Assembly: GCF_012272855.1 (NCBI RefSeq)
Contig: NZ_JAAXCQ010000001.1
Coordinates: 186,001 to 250,000, forward strand
DNA length: 64,000 nt
Reading direction: 5' to 3'
DNA from: Arenibacter sp. 6A1
Lineage (GTDB): Bacteria; Bacteroidota; Bacteroidia; Flavobacteriales; Flavobacteriaceae
This document shows, piece after piece, positions 55,194-64,000 of the stretch (position 1 is the stretch's first letter; each line of letters starts with the position of its first letter). The notes below the pieces were generated by a model that was not told the origin of the DNA, ran no database searches, and saw nothing but the letters and a program-made list of their open reading frames with translations. A program made the position numbers and the translations under genes.

Positions 55194-55961
55194 TTAATTT
55201 TTGACGTTTTTAAGTTGATTTTTTAGCTCCTCCATAGATTCCTGTAATTGTTTCAACAGTCCTCTTTCGGAAGTGGCATCTACTCCGAAGGTTATTTTAC
55301 TACTTACCTGCCAAAGTTCTTGTATCTGATCTATCTTAATACGGTACGGCGGATAGTTTTCGTTTAGGGAAATCAGGGAGATCTCCATAGGGTTGGGTGT
55401 TTTTTCTATTTTTTTCACCAATACAGCGTCATGCAGAACGACGACATACATTTTATTGGCACTGATAGCCTGCAAACCTTCTACCGCTTTTGCCAGCACC
55501 CATTCGCCCGGCCTTAAGTTTGGCAACATACTATCGCCTTCTATTTGAAAACCGCGATAGGAGGCATTTCGGAATTCTGGCAAAGGGATATCGAAAGCCG
55601 GTAATTGTCGGTACCAACTTACATCCTGTATATTTTGCGGATATCCTGCTGCTGCCTTAGCGTTCACCAAGACTATATTTTCTTTTTCAGAGGAATCTAC
55701 GGTAACCACTTTTGGTATAATACTGACTGTTGAAGTAGCTAAATATTTCTGGGTGTTTTCTCCAAAAAGCCAAAGGGGATTGATTTTAAATTGCTTTAAC
55801 AATTCTGCCACCACTTTTCCAGACAGCTTGGTTCGCCCGCGTTCGATATCGGCGGTAGTATTTGAAACTCCCAGCAATGCTGCAAATTCAGCCTGTGTAT
55901 ATCCCAATTCCCTTCGGATTTCAGAGAATCGTTTTATTGCTATTTCCATATCGTCATTCAT
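55194..55961 (-). CDS. XRE-S24 (LexA/CI-like) self-cleaving-type repressor
   Basis: The 255-residue protein combines an N-terminal helix-turn-helix (about 8-65; LGYTQAEFAALLGVSNTTAD) with a C-terminal S24/LexA-like peptidase (about 95-225). An Ala-Gly pair lies in KAAAGYPQN at 105-106, the nucleophilic serine in EGDSM (Ser144) and the general-base lysine in AVLVKKIE (183/184). This is the arrangement of LexA, UmuD and phage CI. A start at 55961 (MNDDMEIAIKRF) avoids the operator-rich region; the frame would continue to 56069. It is divergent from the putative repair operon at 56140 and likely controls both directions. Confidence 0.85.
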   Translation of the reverse strand: MNDDMEIAIKRFSEIRRELGYTQAEFAALLGVSNTTADIERGRTKLSGKVVAELLKQFKINPLWLFGENTQKYLATSTVSIIPKVVTVDSSEKENIVLVNAKAAAGYPQNIQDVSWYRQLPAFDIPLPEFRNASYRGFQIEGDSMLPNLRPGEWVLAKAVEGLQAISANKMYVVVLHDAVLVKKIEKTPNPMEISLISLNENYPPYRIKIDQIQELWQVSSKITFGVDATSERGLLKQLQESMEELKNQLKNVKN

Positions 55962-56052
55962 ACCATATATAATTTTATGCCAGTTTCTCGGCACCCCTTT
56001 GTGCCAATTCACCAGCTTGTTCATCCAATTATCCGTTCTCCAAATATACATC

Positions 56053-56124
56053 TTTTGGATATAATCCAAAAATAATCTTGGATTATTTCCATTATTTGGA
56101 AATTTTCCATAAATTTGGATTATC
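56053..56124. promoter_or_regulatory. Cluster of palindromic repressor-like operators
   Basis: The interval has TTTTGGATATAATCCAAAA (56053-56071, a palindrome with a three-base centre), TTGGATTAT (56078-56086), TGGAAATTTTCCA (56097-56109) and TTTGGATTATC (56114-56124). The recurring half-site is TTGGAT. It separates the S24 repressor gene from the divergent operon. Confidence 0.7.
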
Positions 56125-56139
56125 TACAAATTATGCCTT

Positions 56140-56328
56140 ATGACTTGTGATGATATCCAACAGACTTTAAACTTCTTGGTGTTTTCAGGAATGCAGGACG
56201 ACAACAATTCGTCAAAAGCAATTCCGAAATCCAAAAAAGAGAAACAATCCGTCAAAAAACCAAGAACTAAGAGCACTATTAGAAAGGCAACAAAAGACGA
56301 TAGCATACAGCTTAATTTATTCGACTAG
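56140..56328 (+). CDS. 62-residue protein with C-terminal beta-clamp-binding-like motif
   Basis: The small product MTCDDIQQTLNFLVFSG has a polar, lysine/threonine-rich middle (KKEKQSVKKPRTKSTIRKATK) and ends SIQLNLFD. QLNLF matches the sliding-clamp-binding pentapeptide (QL-x-LF) found at the ends of UmuC/DinB/ImuB-like polymerases and other clamp clients. It is followed by the next gene after two bases and shares the operator region with the repressor. No known family was recognised. Short length lowers certainty, but the operon position and motif support it. Confidence 0.65.
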   Translation: MTCDDIQQTLNFLVFSGMQDDNNSSKAIPKSKKEKQSVKKPRTKSTIRKATKDDSIQLNLFD

Positions 56329-56330
56329 TT

Positions 56331-57044
56331 ATGGAAAAGGCAAAAATTTTAATTTACGAAGGAGGTTTCAACGGATTCTTAACAGTTATTTATAAGTCTT
56401 TTAAAGAAAAATTAAATGTTTCCGATATCCAAAACCAACGCGATATCCAAAAGGGCCTTTTTTCAGACACAGAAACGGTCCATATGCAGTCAGACAAGGC
56501 CAAACGTGTTTGGGACGGAATTCAAAAAAAGGACAGGACTGCACTAAAGACCATATACTTTGCATATTTAAGTGAAAAAAAGGGGATAGAGCTTTTGCTT
56601 TACCAATATATCCACCATATGTTTTTTGGTGAGGCGAAGATATCTTCGGAAGCCATAAAGGATATATTTTTAAAACTACATCAATATGCCGGCATGGTGG
56701 CTAGAGAAAAGCACCGTATTGAGGCCATTGCTACCTTTAAAATTTCCCAGGATCAAATGCACTACACGGCAATTACCCCTTACCACGATGTTCTACCATT
56801 GTTATCGAGATACTACCGGTCCAAATTTCCCGGCAAAGAATTCCTCATCTACGATAAAAAAAGAAAATATGCCCTCCTATACAACCTGCTCTCCATAAGC
56901 TATATTCCTATGGAAATTCCGATCGATTTTTTCAGAACAGCGCCTTCATCAAAACCACTAAAACCATTGATTTCAAACACGGCCCCCTATCCATTTTCTA
57001 GAAGAACGAAATCCATCAAAGCAGATCAAAAAGCAGCGGTATAG
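56331..57044 (+). CDS. TIGR03915/DUF4130-family putative DNA metabolism protein
   Basis: The 237-residue protein begins with the family pattern ILIYEGGFNGFLTVIYKSF, followed by QSDKAKRVWDGIQKK near 53. HDVLPLLSRYYRSKFPGKEF near 155 and IYDKKRKYALLYN near 178 follow. Members (DUF4130) are usually next to, or fused with, a uracil-DNA-glycosylase-like domain and a radical SAM repair protein (TIGR03916). No such partner lies in this window. The gene is cotranscribed with the 62-residue ORF and faces the S24 repressor, suggesting damage-inducible expression. The C-terminal tail is basic and low-complexity. Confidence 0.8.
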   Translation: MEKAKILIYEGGFNGFLTVIYKSFKEKLNVSDIQNQRDIQKGLFSDTETVHMQSDKAKRVWDGIQKKDRTALKTIYFAYLSEKKGIELLLYQYIHHMFFGEAKISSEAIKDIFLKLHQYAGMVAREKHRIEAIATFKISQDQMHYTAITPYHDVLPLLSRYYRSKFPGKEFLIYDKKRKYALLYNLLSISYIPMEIPIDFFRTAPSSKPLKPLISNTAPYPFSRRTKSIKADQKAAV

Positions 57045-57255
57045 ACATGGTTTAGCTTGAACGATTTCTTGTTTTTAATTCCTGTTCATCAATTATTTCT
57101 AGCGGCTTTATTTATAAGGGAAAAGAAAACAATGACATTATTAGCTCCCTATAAGCCCCTCCTGCCTTAGCGCTGCGATTCGGACTAATTTAACCACATT
57201 TTTAGGGCTTCTCTATTTGGCACTTCAAGGCTTAAAACAGAAACCCCAAACAGGC

Positions 57256-57783
57256 CTACTTACTTTTTTCTCCTACAAAATTGTCACTCGGGTTTTTAAA
57301 AAGCACATTAAAGGTCGTGAGGCTACCGTATATACGGGTAATATACTGTTGAAGATCTACTTTTTCCTGGTCGTCTAAATTCTTGCTACTATTTATTTTC
57401 TGTTCCATCACCCTTATCCTATCGCGCACCATTACAATTTTATGAAAAAAGGCATCCAATGGAATTTCTTTTTCCGATAACTTGGCGTCTCCAGGTTTTA
57501 AAACGAGGGAACCTCCCTTCCACTTATCTGCTATGGGGGTTATCGCACTCGTGTCGCTCCACCGTCTTAAGATAGAAATTAATGACTGCTCTACTTCTGA
57601 AAAACTAATCGTAACTACGGCATCTTCAACACTTTCGACAATCTCAAAATCGGCATTTAAATCAATTGTCTCCAAACCGTTTTCAATAAAGGTTACCCAA
57701 TAATGTTTAGAGGTTACATTGGTAACTACTCCTTTACCAAATTCCTTGTGTTGTATACGCGAACCAATTCCTAAAAGCTGCAT
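57256..57783 (-). CDS. Conserved hypothetical protein with UvrD-C-terminal-like domain
   Basis: The 175-residue protein begins MQLLGIGSRIQHKEFGKGVV, like the Tudor/KOW-type module at the end of UvrD/PcrA helicases (GxxVxHxxFGxGxV). The rest is helical and ends in a charged tail, with no catalytic motif. It lies between the repair operon and uvrA but on the opposite strand. A nucleic-acid-associated role is suggested by the small domain only. The function is unknown. Confidence 0.72.
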   Translation of the reverse strand: MQLLGIGSRIQHKEFGKGVVTNVTSKHYWVTFIENGLETIDLNADFEIVESVEDAVVTISFSEVEQSLISILRRWSDTSAITPIADKWKGGSLVLKPGDAKLSEKEIPLDAFFHKIVMVRDRIRVMEQKINSSKNLDDQEKVDLQQYITRIYGSLTTFNVLFKNPSDNFVGEKSK

Positions 57784-57906
57784 CTATTCTAGTTTTAAAA
57801 TTTCAATTGCTAATGTATCGCTAAGCATTTAAACCACAAAATTCTACAAAGCCCCAACTTCATAATTAGAGGTCAATATCGTAACTTCGCATCTTTACGA
57901 AAGCCC

Positions 57907-60741
57907 ATGATTAATTACGAAGAAAATATAGAGGTTAAAGGTGCTCGCGTACACAACCTTAAAAATATAGATGTTACCATTCCTAGAGAGAAACTTGTTG
58001 TGATCACCGGACTATCGGGTAGCGGGAAGTCTTCTTTAGCCTTTGACACCATATATGCCGAAGGGCAACGTAGGTATATAGAAACCTTTTCAGCCTATGC
58101 ACGTCAGTTTTTAGGAGGCTTGGAACGTCCGGATGTGGATAAAATAGACGGACTATCTCCGGTAATTGCCATTGAGCAAAAAACCACCTCTAAATCGCCC
58201 CGCTCTACTGTTGGCACCATCACCGAAATTTACGATTTCCTAAGGCTCTTATATGCTCGTGCCGCAGATGCCTATAGTTATAACACTGGGGAAAAAATGG
58301 TCAGTTACAATGATGAACAGATCAAAGAATTGATCATTTCATCGTATAAAGACAAAAAAATAAATGTATTGGCCCCGGTAATTAAATCTAGGAAAGGGCA
58401 TTACCGCGAACTTTTTGAACAAATCGCCAAACAAGGGTTTGTCAAGGTAAGGATCGATGGTGAAATCAAGGATATTGTAAAAGGCATGAAAGTGGACCGT
58501 TACAAGACCCATGATATAGAAATTGTCATCGATCGCCTTAAGATCATTGAAAATTCGGACTTGGACAAACGCATTTCCGAAACTATCAACACGGCGATGT
58601 ACAGTGGCGATAATGTTTTGATGATTTTGGAAGAAGGCCGTGATGAGCCCCGGTATTTTAGCAGGGATTTAATGTGCCCTACCACTGGTATCTCTTACCC
58701 ATCTCCGGAACCCAACACCTTTTCTTTTAATTCCCCAAAAGGCATGTGTCCGGATTGTAATGGTTTGGGCCATGTTTTTGAAATTAATGAGCACAAAATA
58801 TTCCCTGACAAAAAACTTTCCATTAGCGGTGGTGGTATTGCTCCTTTGGGAGCTTACAAAAAATCATGGGCCTTTAAGCAGATCGAGACCATTGCACAAC
58901 GCTATAACTTTGACATGGCCGAGCCTATCTCAAAAATCCCCGAAGCGGCGATACAAGTTTTGCTTTATGGCGGCAAGGAAAGCTTTGAGGTAGATTCCAA
59001 GACCCTTGGTGTTAAGCGCACCTACAAAATAGACTACGAAGGGATTGCCCATTTTATAAAAAGCCAGTTCAACGAAGCTAGTTCAACCACTATTAAACGT
59101 TGGGCCAAGGAATACATGGACAAAATTGAATGTCCCAACTGCCATGGCAGCCGATTGCAACAAGCCTCTTTAAACTTTAAAATTGCCGAAAAGAATATAG
59201 CCGAACTTTCGGATTTGGACATTAGGGAATTGGCCGATTTTTTCAACGGACTCGAAAAAGAGCTGAATACCACCCAGTTAAAAATTGCAGAAGAAATTTT
59301 AAAAGAAATTCGCTCAAGAATTCAGTTCTTATTAGATGTAGGCTTGGATTACCTCTCTTTAGGACGCAGCAGCAAATCTCTTTCTGGCGGGGAAGCTCAG
59401 CGTATCCGACTAGCCACACAGATAGGCTCACAACTGGTGGGGGTTCTTTATATTTTAGACGAACCTTCCATCGGACTGCATCAGAGAGACAATGAACGCC
59501 TGATAAAGTCTTTGGAAGCTCTGCGCGACTTAGGGAATTCTGTCTTAGTAGTAGAACATGACCGCGACATGATAGAACGCGCAGACCATGTGATCGATAT
59601 AGGCCCTATGGCCGGGAAACACGGTGGCGAGATTATCTCACAGGGAAAACCGGCCGACCTGATCGAGCAACACACTCTTACGGCAGATTATATAACAGGA
59701 AAATTACAAATAGAAGTCCCCAAGACTCGAAGAAAAGGCAATGGAAAAAATATTGTTTTAACGGGCTGTACCGGGAATAATTTAAAAAATATTTCGGTTA
59801 GCCTTCCATTGGGGAAAATGATCGGAATTACCGGTGTTTCGGGCAGCGGAAAATCTACTTTGATCAATGAAACCCTTTACCCAATTCTGAATGCCTATTA
59901 TTTTAACGGGGTAAAGAAACCCATGCCGTATAAAAAAATCACCGGCCTTGAACACATCGATAAGGTTATAGATATCAATCAATCTCCCATTGGAAGAACA
60001 CCCCGTTCTAATCCCGCTACCTACACTGGAGTATTTAGCGAAATTCGCTCCCTGTTCACCAAAACCCAGGAAGCTGCTATTAGGGGCTACAAGCCAGGGC
60101 GCTTTAGTTTCAATGTAAAGGGCGGAAGATGCGAAACCTGTCAAGGAGGAGGCCTTAGGGTTATTGAGATGAATTTTCTCCCCGACGTTTATGTGGAGTG
60201 TGAAACCTGTAACGGGAAACGCTTTAACAGGGAAACCTTAGAAATCAGGTACAAAGGAAAATCTATCGCCGACGTGCTGGAAATGACCATCAACGAATCT
60301 GTGAAATTTTTCGAGAACATCCCCAAAATATACAGAAAACTAAAAACAATTCAAGATGTTGGCTTAGGCTACATCTCTTTAGGACAGCAATCGACAACCT
60401 TATCGGGAGGAGAGGCCCAGCGTATAAAATTGGCCACAGAACTATCTAAAAGAGATACCGGTAACACTTTTTATATTTTAGACGAACCCACAACGGGCCT
60501 TCATTTTGAAGATATCAGGGTGTTGATGGGCGTGCTTAATGAACTGGTTGACAAAGGAAACACCGTTGTGGTCATAGAACATAATTTAGATGTTATTAAA
60601 ACAGTAGATTATATCATAGACATTGGTTATGAAGGTGGCCGTGGAGGTGGAATGATAGTAGCCAAAGGCACTCCCGAAGAAGTAGCAAAAGACAAAAAAA
60701 GCTATACTTCTAAGTTTCTTAGGAAAGAATTAAGCCTGTAA
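57907..60741 (+). CDS. uvrA: Excinuclease ABC subunit A
   Basis: UvrA recognises bulky DNA lesions in nucleotide excision repair. The 944-residue protein has Walker A motifs [12 protein letters not shown] at 35-46 and [13 protein letters not shown] near 642-654, with ABC signature [13 protein letters not shown] near 487 and [13 protein letters not shown] near 830. The zinc modules have CPDCNGLGH near 282 and [17 protein letters not shown] in the 745-775 region. The start [20 protein letters not shown] is typical. It is preceded by a 123-bp gap with no exact -7 box. Confidence 0.97.
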   Translation: MINYEENIEVKGARVHNLKNIDVTIPREKLVVITGLSGSGKSSLAFDTIYAEGQRRYIETFSAYARQFLGGLERPDVDKIDGLSPVIAIEQKTTSKSPRSTVGTITEIYDFLRLLYARAADAYSYNTGEKMVSYNDEQIKELIISSYKDKKINVLAPVIKSRKGHYRELFEQIAKQGFVKVRIDGEIKDIVKGMKVDRYKTHDIEIVIDRLKIIENSDLDKRISETINTAMYSGDNVLMILEEGRDEPRYFSRDLMCPTTGISYPSPEPNTFSFNSPKGMCPDCNGLGHVFEINEHKIFPDKKLSISGGGIAPLGAYKKSWAFKQIETIAQRYNFDMAEPISKIPEAAIQVLLYGGKESFEVDSKTLGVKRTYKIDYEGIAHFIKSQFNEASSTTIKRWAKEYMDKIECPNCHGSRLQQASLNFKIAEKNIAELSDLDIRELADFFNGLEKELNTTQLKIAEEILKEIRSRIQFLLDVGLDYLSLGRSSKSLSGGEAQRIRLATQIGSQLVGVLYILDEPSIGLHQRDNERLIKSLEALRDLGNSVLVVEHDRDMIERADHVIDIGPMAGKHGGEIISQGKPADLIEQHTLTADYITGKLQIEVPKTRRKGNGKNIVLTGCTGNNLKNISVSLPLGKMIGITGVSGSGKSTLINETLYPILNAYYFNGVKKPMPYKKITGLEHIDKVIDINQSPIGRTPRSNPATYTGVFSEIRSLFTKTQEAAIRGYKPGRFSFNVKGGRCETCQGGGLRVIEMNFLPDVYVECETCNGKRFNRETLEIRYKGKSIADVLEMTINESVKFFENIPKIYRKLKTIQDVGLGYISLGQQSTTLSGGEAQRIKLATELSKRDTGNTFYILDEPTTGLHFEDIRVLMGVLNELVDKGNTVVVIEHNLDVIKTVDYIIDIGYEGGRGGGMIVAKGTPEEVAKDKKSYTSKFLRKELSL

Positions 60742-60834
60742 ATAGTGGTTATCACTGTAAAAATATGTTAATTAGTAGAATATTATCTTACAATTTTTTT
60801 TGGTTAATAAATACATTAAACCCCATCGAAACGA

Positions 60835-61521
60835 ATGAGAAAAGAAAGACATCATAAAGGTTGGAACGAAATAAAAACTAATGATTCTTGGGCCCTTTTT
60901 AAGATTATGGGTGAATTTGTCAATGGATTTGAAAAAATGAGCGCCATTGGCCCTTGTGTTTCCATTTTTGGGTCGGCACGCACAAAACCCGGAGATAAAT
61001 ATTATGAATTGGCCACGAGTATTTCGAAAAGCATTTCAGAAGCCGGATATGGGATTATTACCGGTGGTGGCCCAGGAATCATGGAGGCAGGAAACCGCGG
61101 TGCTCATTTGGCTGGCGGAACATCGGTTGGACTCAACATAGATTTGCCTTTTGAGCAACATAACAATCCATATATAGACAATGACAAAAGTTTAGATTTT
61201 GACTATTTCTTTGTTCGCAAAGTAATGTTCGTTAAATACTCACAGGGCTTCGTTGTTTTACCAGGTGGTTTTGGTACGCTTGATGAACTCTTTGAAGCCA
61301 TTACCCTAATCCAAACCCATAAAATAGAATTGTTCCCTATTATTTTGGTAGGTACGGAGTTTTGGGAAGGCTTAATGGAATGGATTAAGAAAACAATGCT
61401 GACCATAGGAAATATAAGTGCCGAAGATTTAGATCTGATAAAAATCGTAGATACTGAGGAAGAGGTTGTAGAAATCATCGATGCCTTTTATAAAGGAAAC
61501 ATTCTCAGTCCAAATTTTTAA
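60835..61521 (+). CDS. LOG/TIGR00730-family Rossmann protein
   Basis: The 228-residue protein has the LOG-type phosphoribohydrolase signature VVLPGGFGTLDELFEAIT near 140-157 and the GSART and GGGPGIMEAGNRGA motifs near 44 and 79. Family members cleave nucleotide 5'-monophosphates (cytokinin-activating in plants, related pyrimidine/purine nucleosidases in bacteria). The native bacterial substrate is uncertain. The start MRKERHHKGWNEIKTN has a basic N-terminus without a signal peptide, so it is cytoplasmic. It is 93 bp after uvrA. Confidence 0.9.
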   Translation: MRKERHHKGWNEIKTNDSWALFKIMGEFVNGFEKMSAIGPCVSIFGSARTKPGDKYYELATSISKSISEAGYGIITGGGPGIMEAGNRGAHLAGGTSVGLNIDLPFEQHNNPYIDNDKSLDFDYFFVRKVMFVKYSQGFVVLPGGFGTLDELFEAITLIQTHKIELFPIILVGTEFWEGLMEWIKKTMLTIGNISAEDLDLIKIVDTEEEVVEIIDAFYKGNILSPNF

Positions 61522-61534
61522 TTAATACCATTAT

Positions 61535-64000
61535 TTGAAAACCAAAACCAACCAATTCATTCGCTTTTTATTCCTGATAGTTGTTCTGACAAGCGGCAAA
61601 AGTATAGCCCAGCATACCAACGTGCTTTCTGCAACATTGACCGAAGAGAATAAAGAGATCAGTATTCAACAAGCCCTAGAATATGTAAACGATTCTAGGG
61701 ACACCTTGTTATTGCTATATTTTAACGACTGGGCCAATGCGTATGCCGATAAAAATACGGCCTTGGCAAAACGGTTTTCTGAGGAGTTTAAAAAAGGCCT
61801 GCACCTGGCCAAAGACGAGGAACGAGGGTATACAAAGATTGTTAGCGTCGTAGACAATGATTATCAGGGATTAGACTGGAATTACACTTCGGGGCGGGAT
61901 ATAGTTAAAATAGATTTGAAGGAACCTTTGCTTCCTGGAAGCTCGGTAAAAATCTTCTTAACCTACAAGGTAAAGCTTCCTCCCAATAAGTTTACCCCAT
62001 ACGGCTATGACAACAGAAGGAATTTTTATTTAAAAGACTGGTACCTTACTCCAGCCGTCTATGACGGCACTTGGCATTTATATTCCAATAAGAATCTAGA
62101 AGATTTATATACAGGCATCACCAATACCACCATCAACCTATTTATTCCCAAGGACCTGTTTATAGCCTCTAATTTTTCTACCACCCATAAGGTCACACTT
62201 TCCCATGGAAAACATATTACCCTAACAGGCATCAGGCAAAAGAGTTGTGAAATTATCCTGGCTCCAGTAAATCATTTTACGAAACACCAAACCCCCAGTC
62301 TCACCCTGATTACCGATTTGGAAACCTTCCGGTATGATCCGATTGCCTCTGGAATTTCAATAAATAGAATTGCAGATTTTATTCAAAACAACTTAGGCGA
62401 TTACCCACATCCACAGTTATTGGTCAGTGAAATAGATTACAATAAGGACCCCTTGTACGGCATCAGCCAGTTACCGTCCTTTATCAGGCCCTATGAAGAG
62501 CAGTTTCAATTTGAGATGAAGGTTTTAAAAACTGCGCTTAACAGTATCGTTAAAGAAACTTTGTTCCTAAACCCGAGAACGGAAAAATGGGTTACAGACG
62601 CCATTGTAAACTACCTGATGATTGCTTTTGTGGAGGATTATTATCCAGATCAAAAATTATTAGGAAAATTGTCCTCCTTATGGGGGGTGCGAAATTTCCA
62701 TCTTGCCCAGATGGATTTCAACGAGCAATACCCCTTATTACAGATGTTGTCGGCCCGTAGAAATTCGGATCAATCATTAAGGACAGAAAATGATTCTTTA
62801 ATAAAATTCAACCAAAAAATTGCCAATAGATATAAAGCAGGCTTAGGATTAGCGTATTTGGCAGACTACACTGGCACCCATCAGGTTGATAATAGCATCA
62901 AGGCTTTTTACAAAAACTACCAGCTAAAACCGGTGACCGAAGCGGACTTTAAATTTATGGTTGTCGAAGGATCAAATAAGGATGTAAATTGGTTTTTTGA
63001 CGAATATGTATCGACGACAAAAAAAATAGATTTTAAGATCAAGAATGTTGAAAAGACCGCCGATTCTTTAAAAGTAACTCTAAAGAACAAGCAAGGAACC
63101 AACGTTCCTATTTCTCTTTTTGGCATCAAGAACGACACAGTAGTTTCCAAATATTGGTTTACCAACATCATTTCTGAAAAGACCATTGTGATCCCAAAAA
63201 ATGGTGAAGATCGTCTAGTATTGAACTATGACCAAACCATTCCAGAATACAACCAAAGAGATAACTGGAAGTCTTTAAACGGGTTTTTCTCGAGCAATAA
63301 AAAAATAAAGTTTCAATTTTTTAAGGATGCCGAAGACCCGTATTTCAATCAAGTCTTTTATGTCCCGGTTTTAACGTTCAACCTCTACGACGGATTGGCC
63401 CCGGGATTGCGCTTACATAATAAAACCCTTTTAGAGAGGCCCTTTGTTTTCGATTTTGCGCCCTCCTACGCTACTTCTGAAAAATCCCTGGTTGGGTACG
63501 GGAAATTTAATTACAGGGATTATCACGGCAAAAGCGGACTATATGTAACCAATTATTCTCTAAGAGGAAACACGGCACATTTCCAAAAAAATTCTAGATA
63601 CAGCACCATAAGTCCTGCCGTTGGTTTTGGATGGCGACCAAGCAATTTATTGCTCAACAAAAGATCTTCCTTAGTGTTGCGTTCTGTGAATGTTTTTAGG
63701 GATCTAGATCCGAATTTAGTAGAATCCGATTTGGAAACAGAACCAGATTACAGTGTTTTTAATGCCAAATACACCAATACTTCCAACAATATTTTAAACT
63801 ATTTATCATGGTCCGTAGATGCCCAATATTCTAATAAATTTAGCAAAATAGCCTACGAATTAGAATACCGGAAACTGTTTCAAAACAACAGACAGTTTAA
63901 TTTCCGCTTTTTTGCGGGGAAGTTTTTACGCAACGAAACTGCAGGGGAGACGGACTTTTTCAGTTTCGCACTAGACCGGCCAACCGACTACCTTTTCGAC
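61535..64000 (+). CDS. Secreted M1-aminopeptidase-like protein, degenerate active site (3' end outside window)
   Basis: The frame starts at TTG (61535, MKTKTNQFIRFL) with a signal peptide ending SIAQ and remains open for 822 codons to the window end. The N-terminal region (about 30-230) has the beta-rich M1 start with YGYDNRRNFYLKDWYLTPA. At the expected catalytic position (about residues 340-345) there is IVKETLF instead of HExxH, followed by WVTDAIVNYLMIAF where active members have the third zinc ligand. From about residue 580 onward, strand-like segments such as LVGYGKFNYRDYHGKSGLYV look like an attached outer-membrane barrel. It is probably a surface-anchored non-catalytic M1-fold protein. 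Confidence 0.75.
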   Translation, partial: MKTKTNQFIRFLFLIVVLTSGKSIAQHTNVLSATLTEENKEISIQQALEYVNDSRDTLLLLYFNDWANAYADKNTALAKRFSEEFKKGLHLAKDEERGYTKIVSVVDNDYQGLDWNYTSGRDIVKIDLKEPLLPGSSVKIFLTYKVKLPPNKFTPYGYDNRRNFYLKDWYLTPAVYDGTWHLYSNKNLEDLYTGITNTTINLFIPKDLFIASNFSTTHKVTLSHGKHITLTGIRQKSCEIILAPVNHFTKHQTPSLTLITDLETFRYDPIASGISINRIADFIQNNLGDYPHPQLLVSEIDYNKDPLYGISQLPSFIRPYEEQFQFEMKVLKTALNSIVKETLFLNPRTEKWVTDAIVNYLMIAFVEDYYPDQKLLGKLSSLWGVRNFHLAQMDFNEQYPLLQMLSARRNSDQSLRTENDSLIKFNQKIANRYKAGLGLAYLADYTGTHQVDNSIKAFYKNYQLKPVTEADFKFMVVEGSNKDVNWFFDEYVSTTKKIDFKIKNVEKTADSLKVTLKNKQGTNVPISLFGIKNDTVVSKYWFTNIISEKTIVIPKNGEDRLVLNYDQTIPEYNQRDNWKSLNGFFSSNKKIKFQFFKDAEDPYFNQVFYVPVLTFNLYDGLAPGLRLHNKTLLERPFVFDFAPSYATSEKSLVGYGKFNYRDYHGKSGLYVTNYSLRGNTAHFQKNSRYSTISPAVGFGWRPSNLLLNKRSSLVLRSVNVFRDLDPNLVESDLETEPDYSVFNAKYTNTSNNILNYLSWSVDAQYSNKFSKIAYELEYRKLFQNNRQFNFRFFAGKFLRNETAGETDFFSFALDRPTDYLFD

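Noticed and set aside
55194-57044. Prophage remnant because of the CI-like repressor
   Set aside because: No integrase, structural, or lysis genes nearby; flanking genes are chromosomal and the operon product is a DNA-metabolism family protein.
57160-57190. Fourth copy of the structured element
   Set aside because: Only the short block CGCTGCGAT matches; the partner blocks and stems are missing.

Overview
The window looks like chromosome from a marine member of the Flavobacteriaceae (Bacteroidota). This rests on gene content (chorismate synthase, GlmM, EttA, UvrA, a thi operon with a TPP riboswitch, MenC/MenE), on several TAnnTTTG -7 promoter boxes of the Bacteroidota type, on moderate AT-richness, on frequent lipoproteins with a cysteine lipobox, and on small lineage-typical proteins such as the CAL67264-type membrane protein. 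No rRNA, tRNA, CRISPR array, insertion sequence or prophage was seen. Both ends cut a gene: a dicarboxylate/cation symporter on the left and a large M1-peptidase-like surface protein on the right.

Layout. 1-6.3 kb: symporter, aroC, an LpxH-like metallophosphatase and a 969-residue FAD/Fe-S oxidoreductase. 6.4-10.3 kb: secreted proteins, including a TlpA-like thioredoxin lipoprotein and a tandem-repeat HEAT-like lipoprotein. 10.3-16.3 kb: rhomboid protease, LpxL-like acyltransferase, sterol-desaturase-like enzyme, secreted nuclease/phosphatase-fold protein, glmM and AcpH-like protein. 16.4-22 kb: exported proteins (gamma-glutamyltransferase, two TolB-like propellers, a ChaN-like protein). 22.5-28.5 kb: a five-gene cluster that reads as an unorthodox chaperone-usher fibre system. 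28.7-30 kb: an NAD(P)-binding protein and a GNAT. 30.1-36.5 kb: a riboswitch-controlled thi operon (thiS-thiC-tenI/thiE2-thiD-thiE-thiG-thiH, all on the minus strand). 36.6-49 kb: mutS2-like gene, fumC, ettA, an acyl-CoA carboxylase beta subunit and others. 48.1-51.2 kb: menC-CPBP protease-menE. 52-57 kb: an MBL hydrolase with a TPR histidine kinase, then a self-cleaving-type S24 repressor divergent from a two-gene putative DNA-repair operon. 57.2-64 kb: a conserved hypothetical gene, uvrA, a LOG-family gene and the truncated M1-like gene.

The most interesting parts are: (i) the chaperone-usher-like locus with two pilin-like proteins, a two-domain subunit, a PapD-like chaperone and a 919-residue barrel protein; (ii) the LexA/CI-type repressor facing an operon whose 62-residue first product ends in a beta-clamp-binding motif (QLNLF) and whose second product belongs to the TIGR03915/DUF4130 DNA-metabolism family; (iii) three copies of a roughly 80-90 bp structured intergenic element, all in the same orientation downstream of genes, with covarying outer stem and two variable hairpins; (iv) a second dispersed repeat, about 90 bp, forming the whole leader of two unrelated genes; (v) intrinsic terminators buried in the 3' coding ends of convergent genes.
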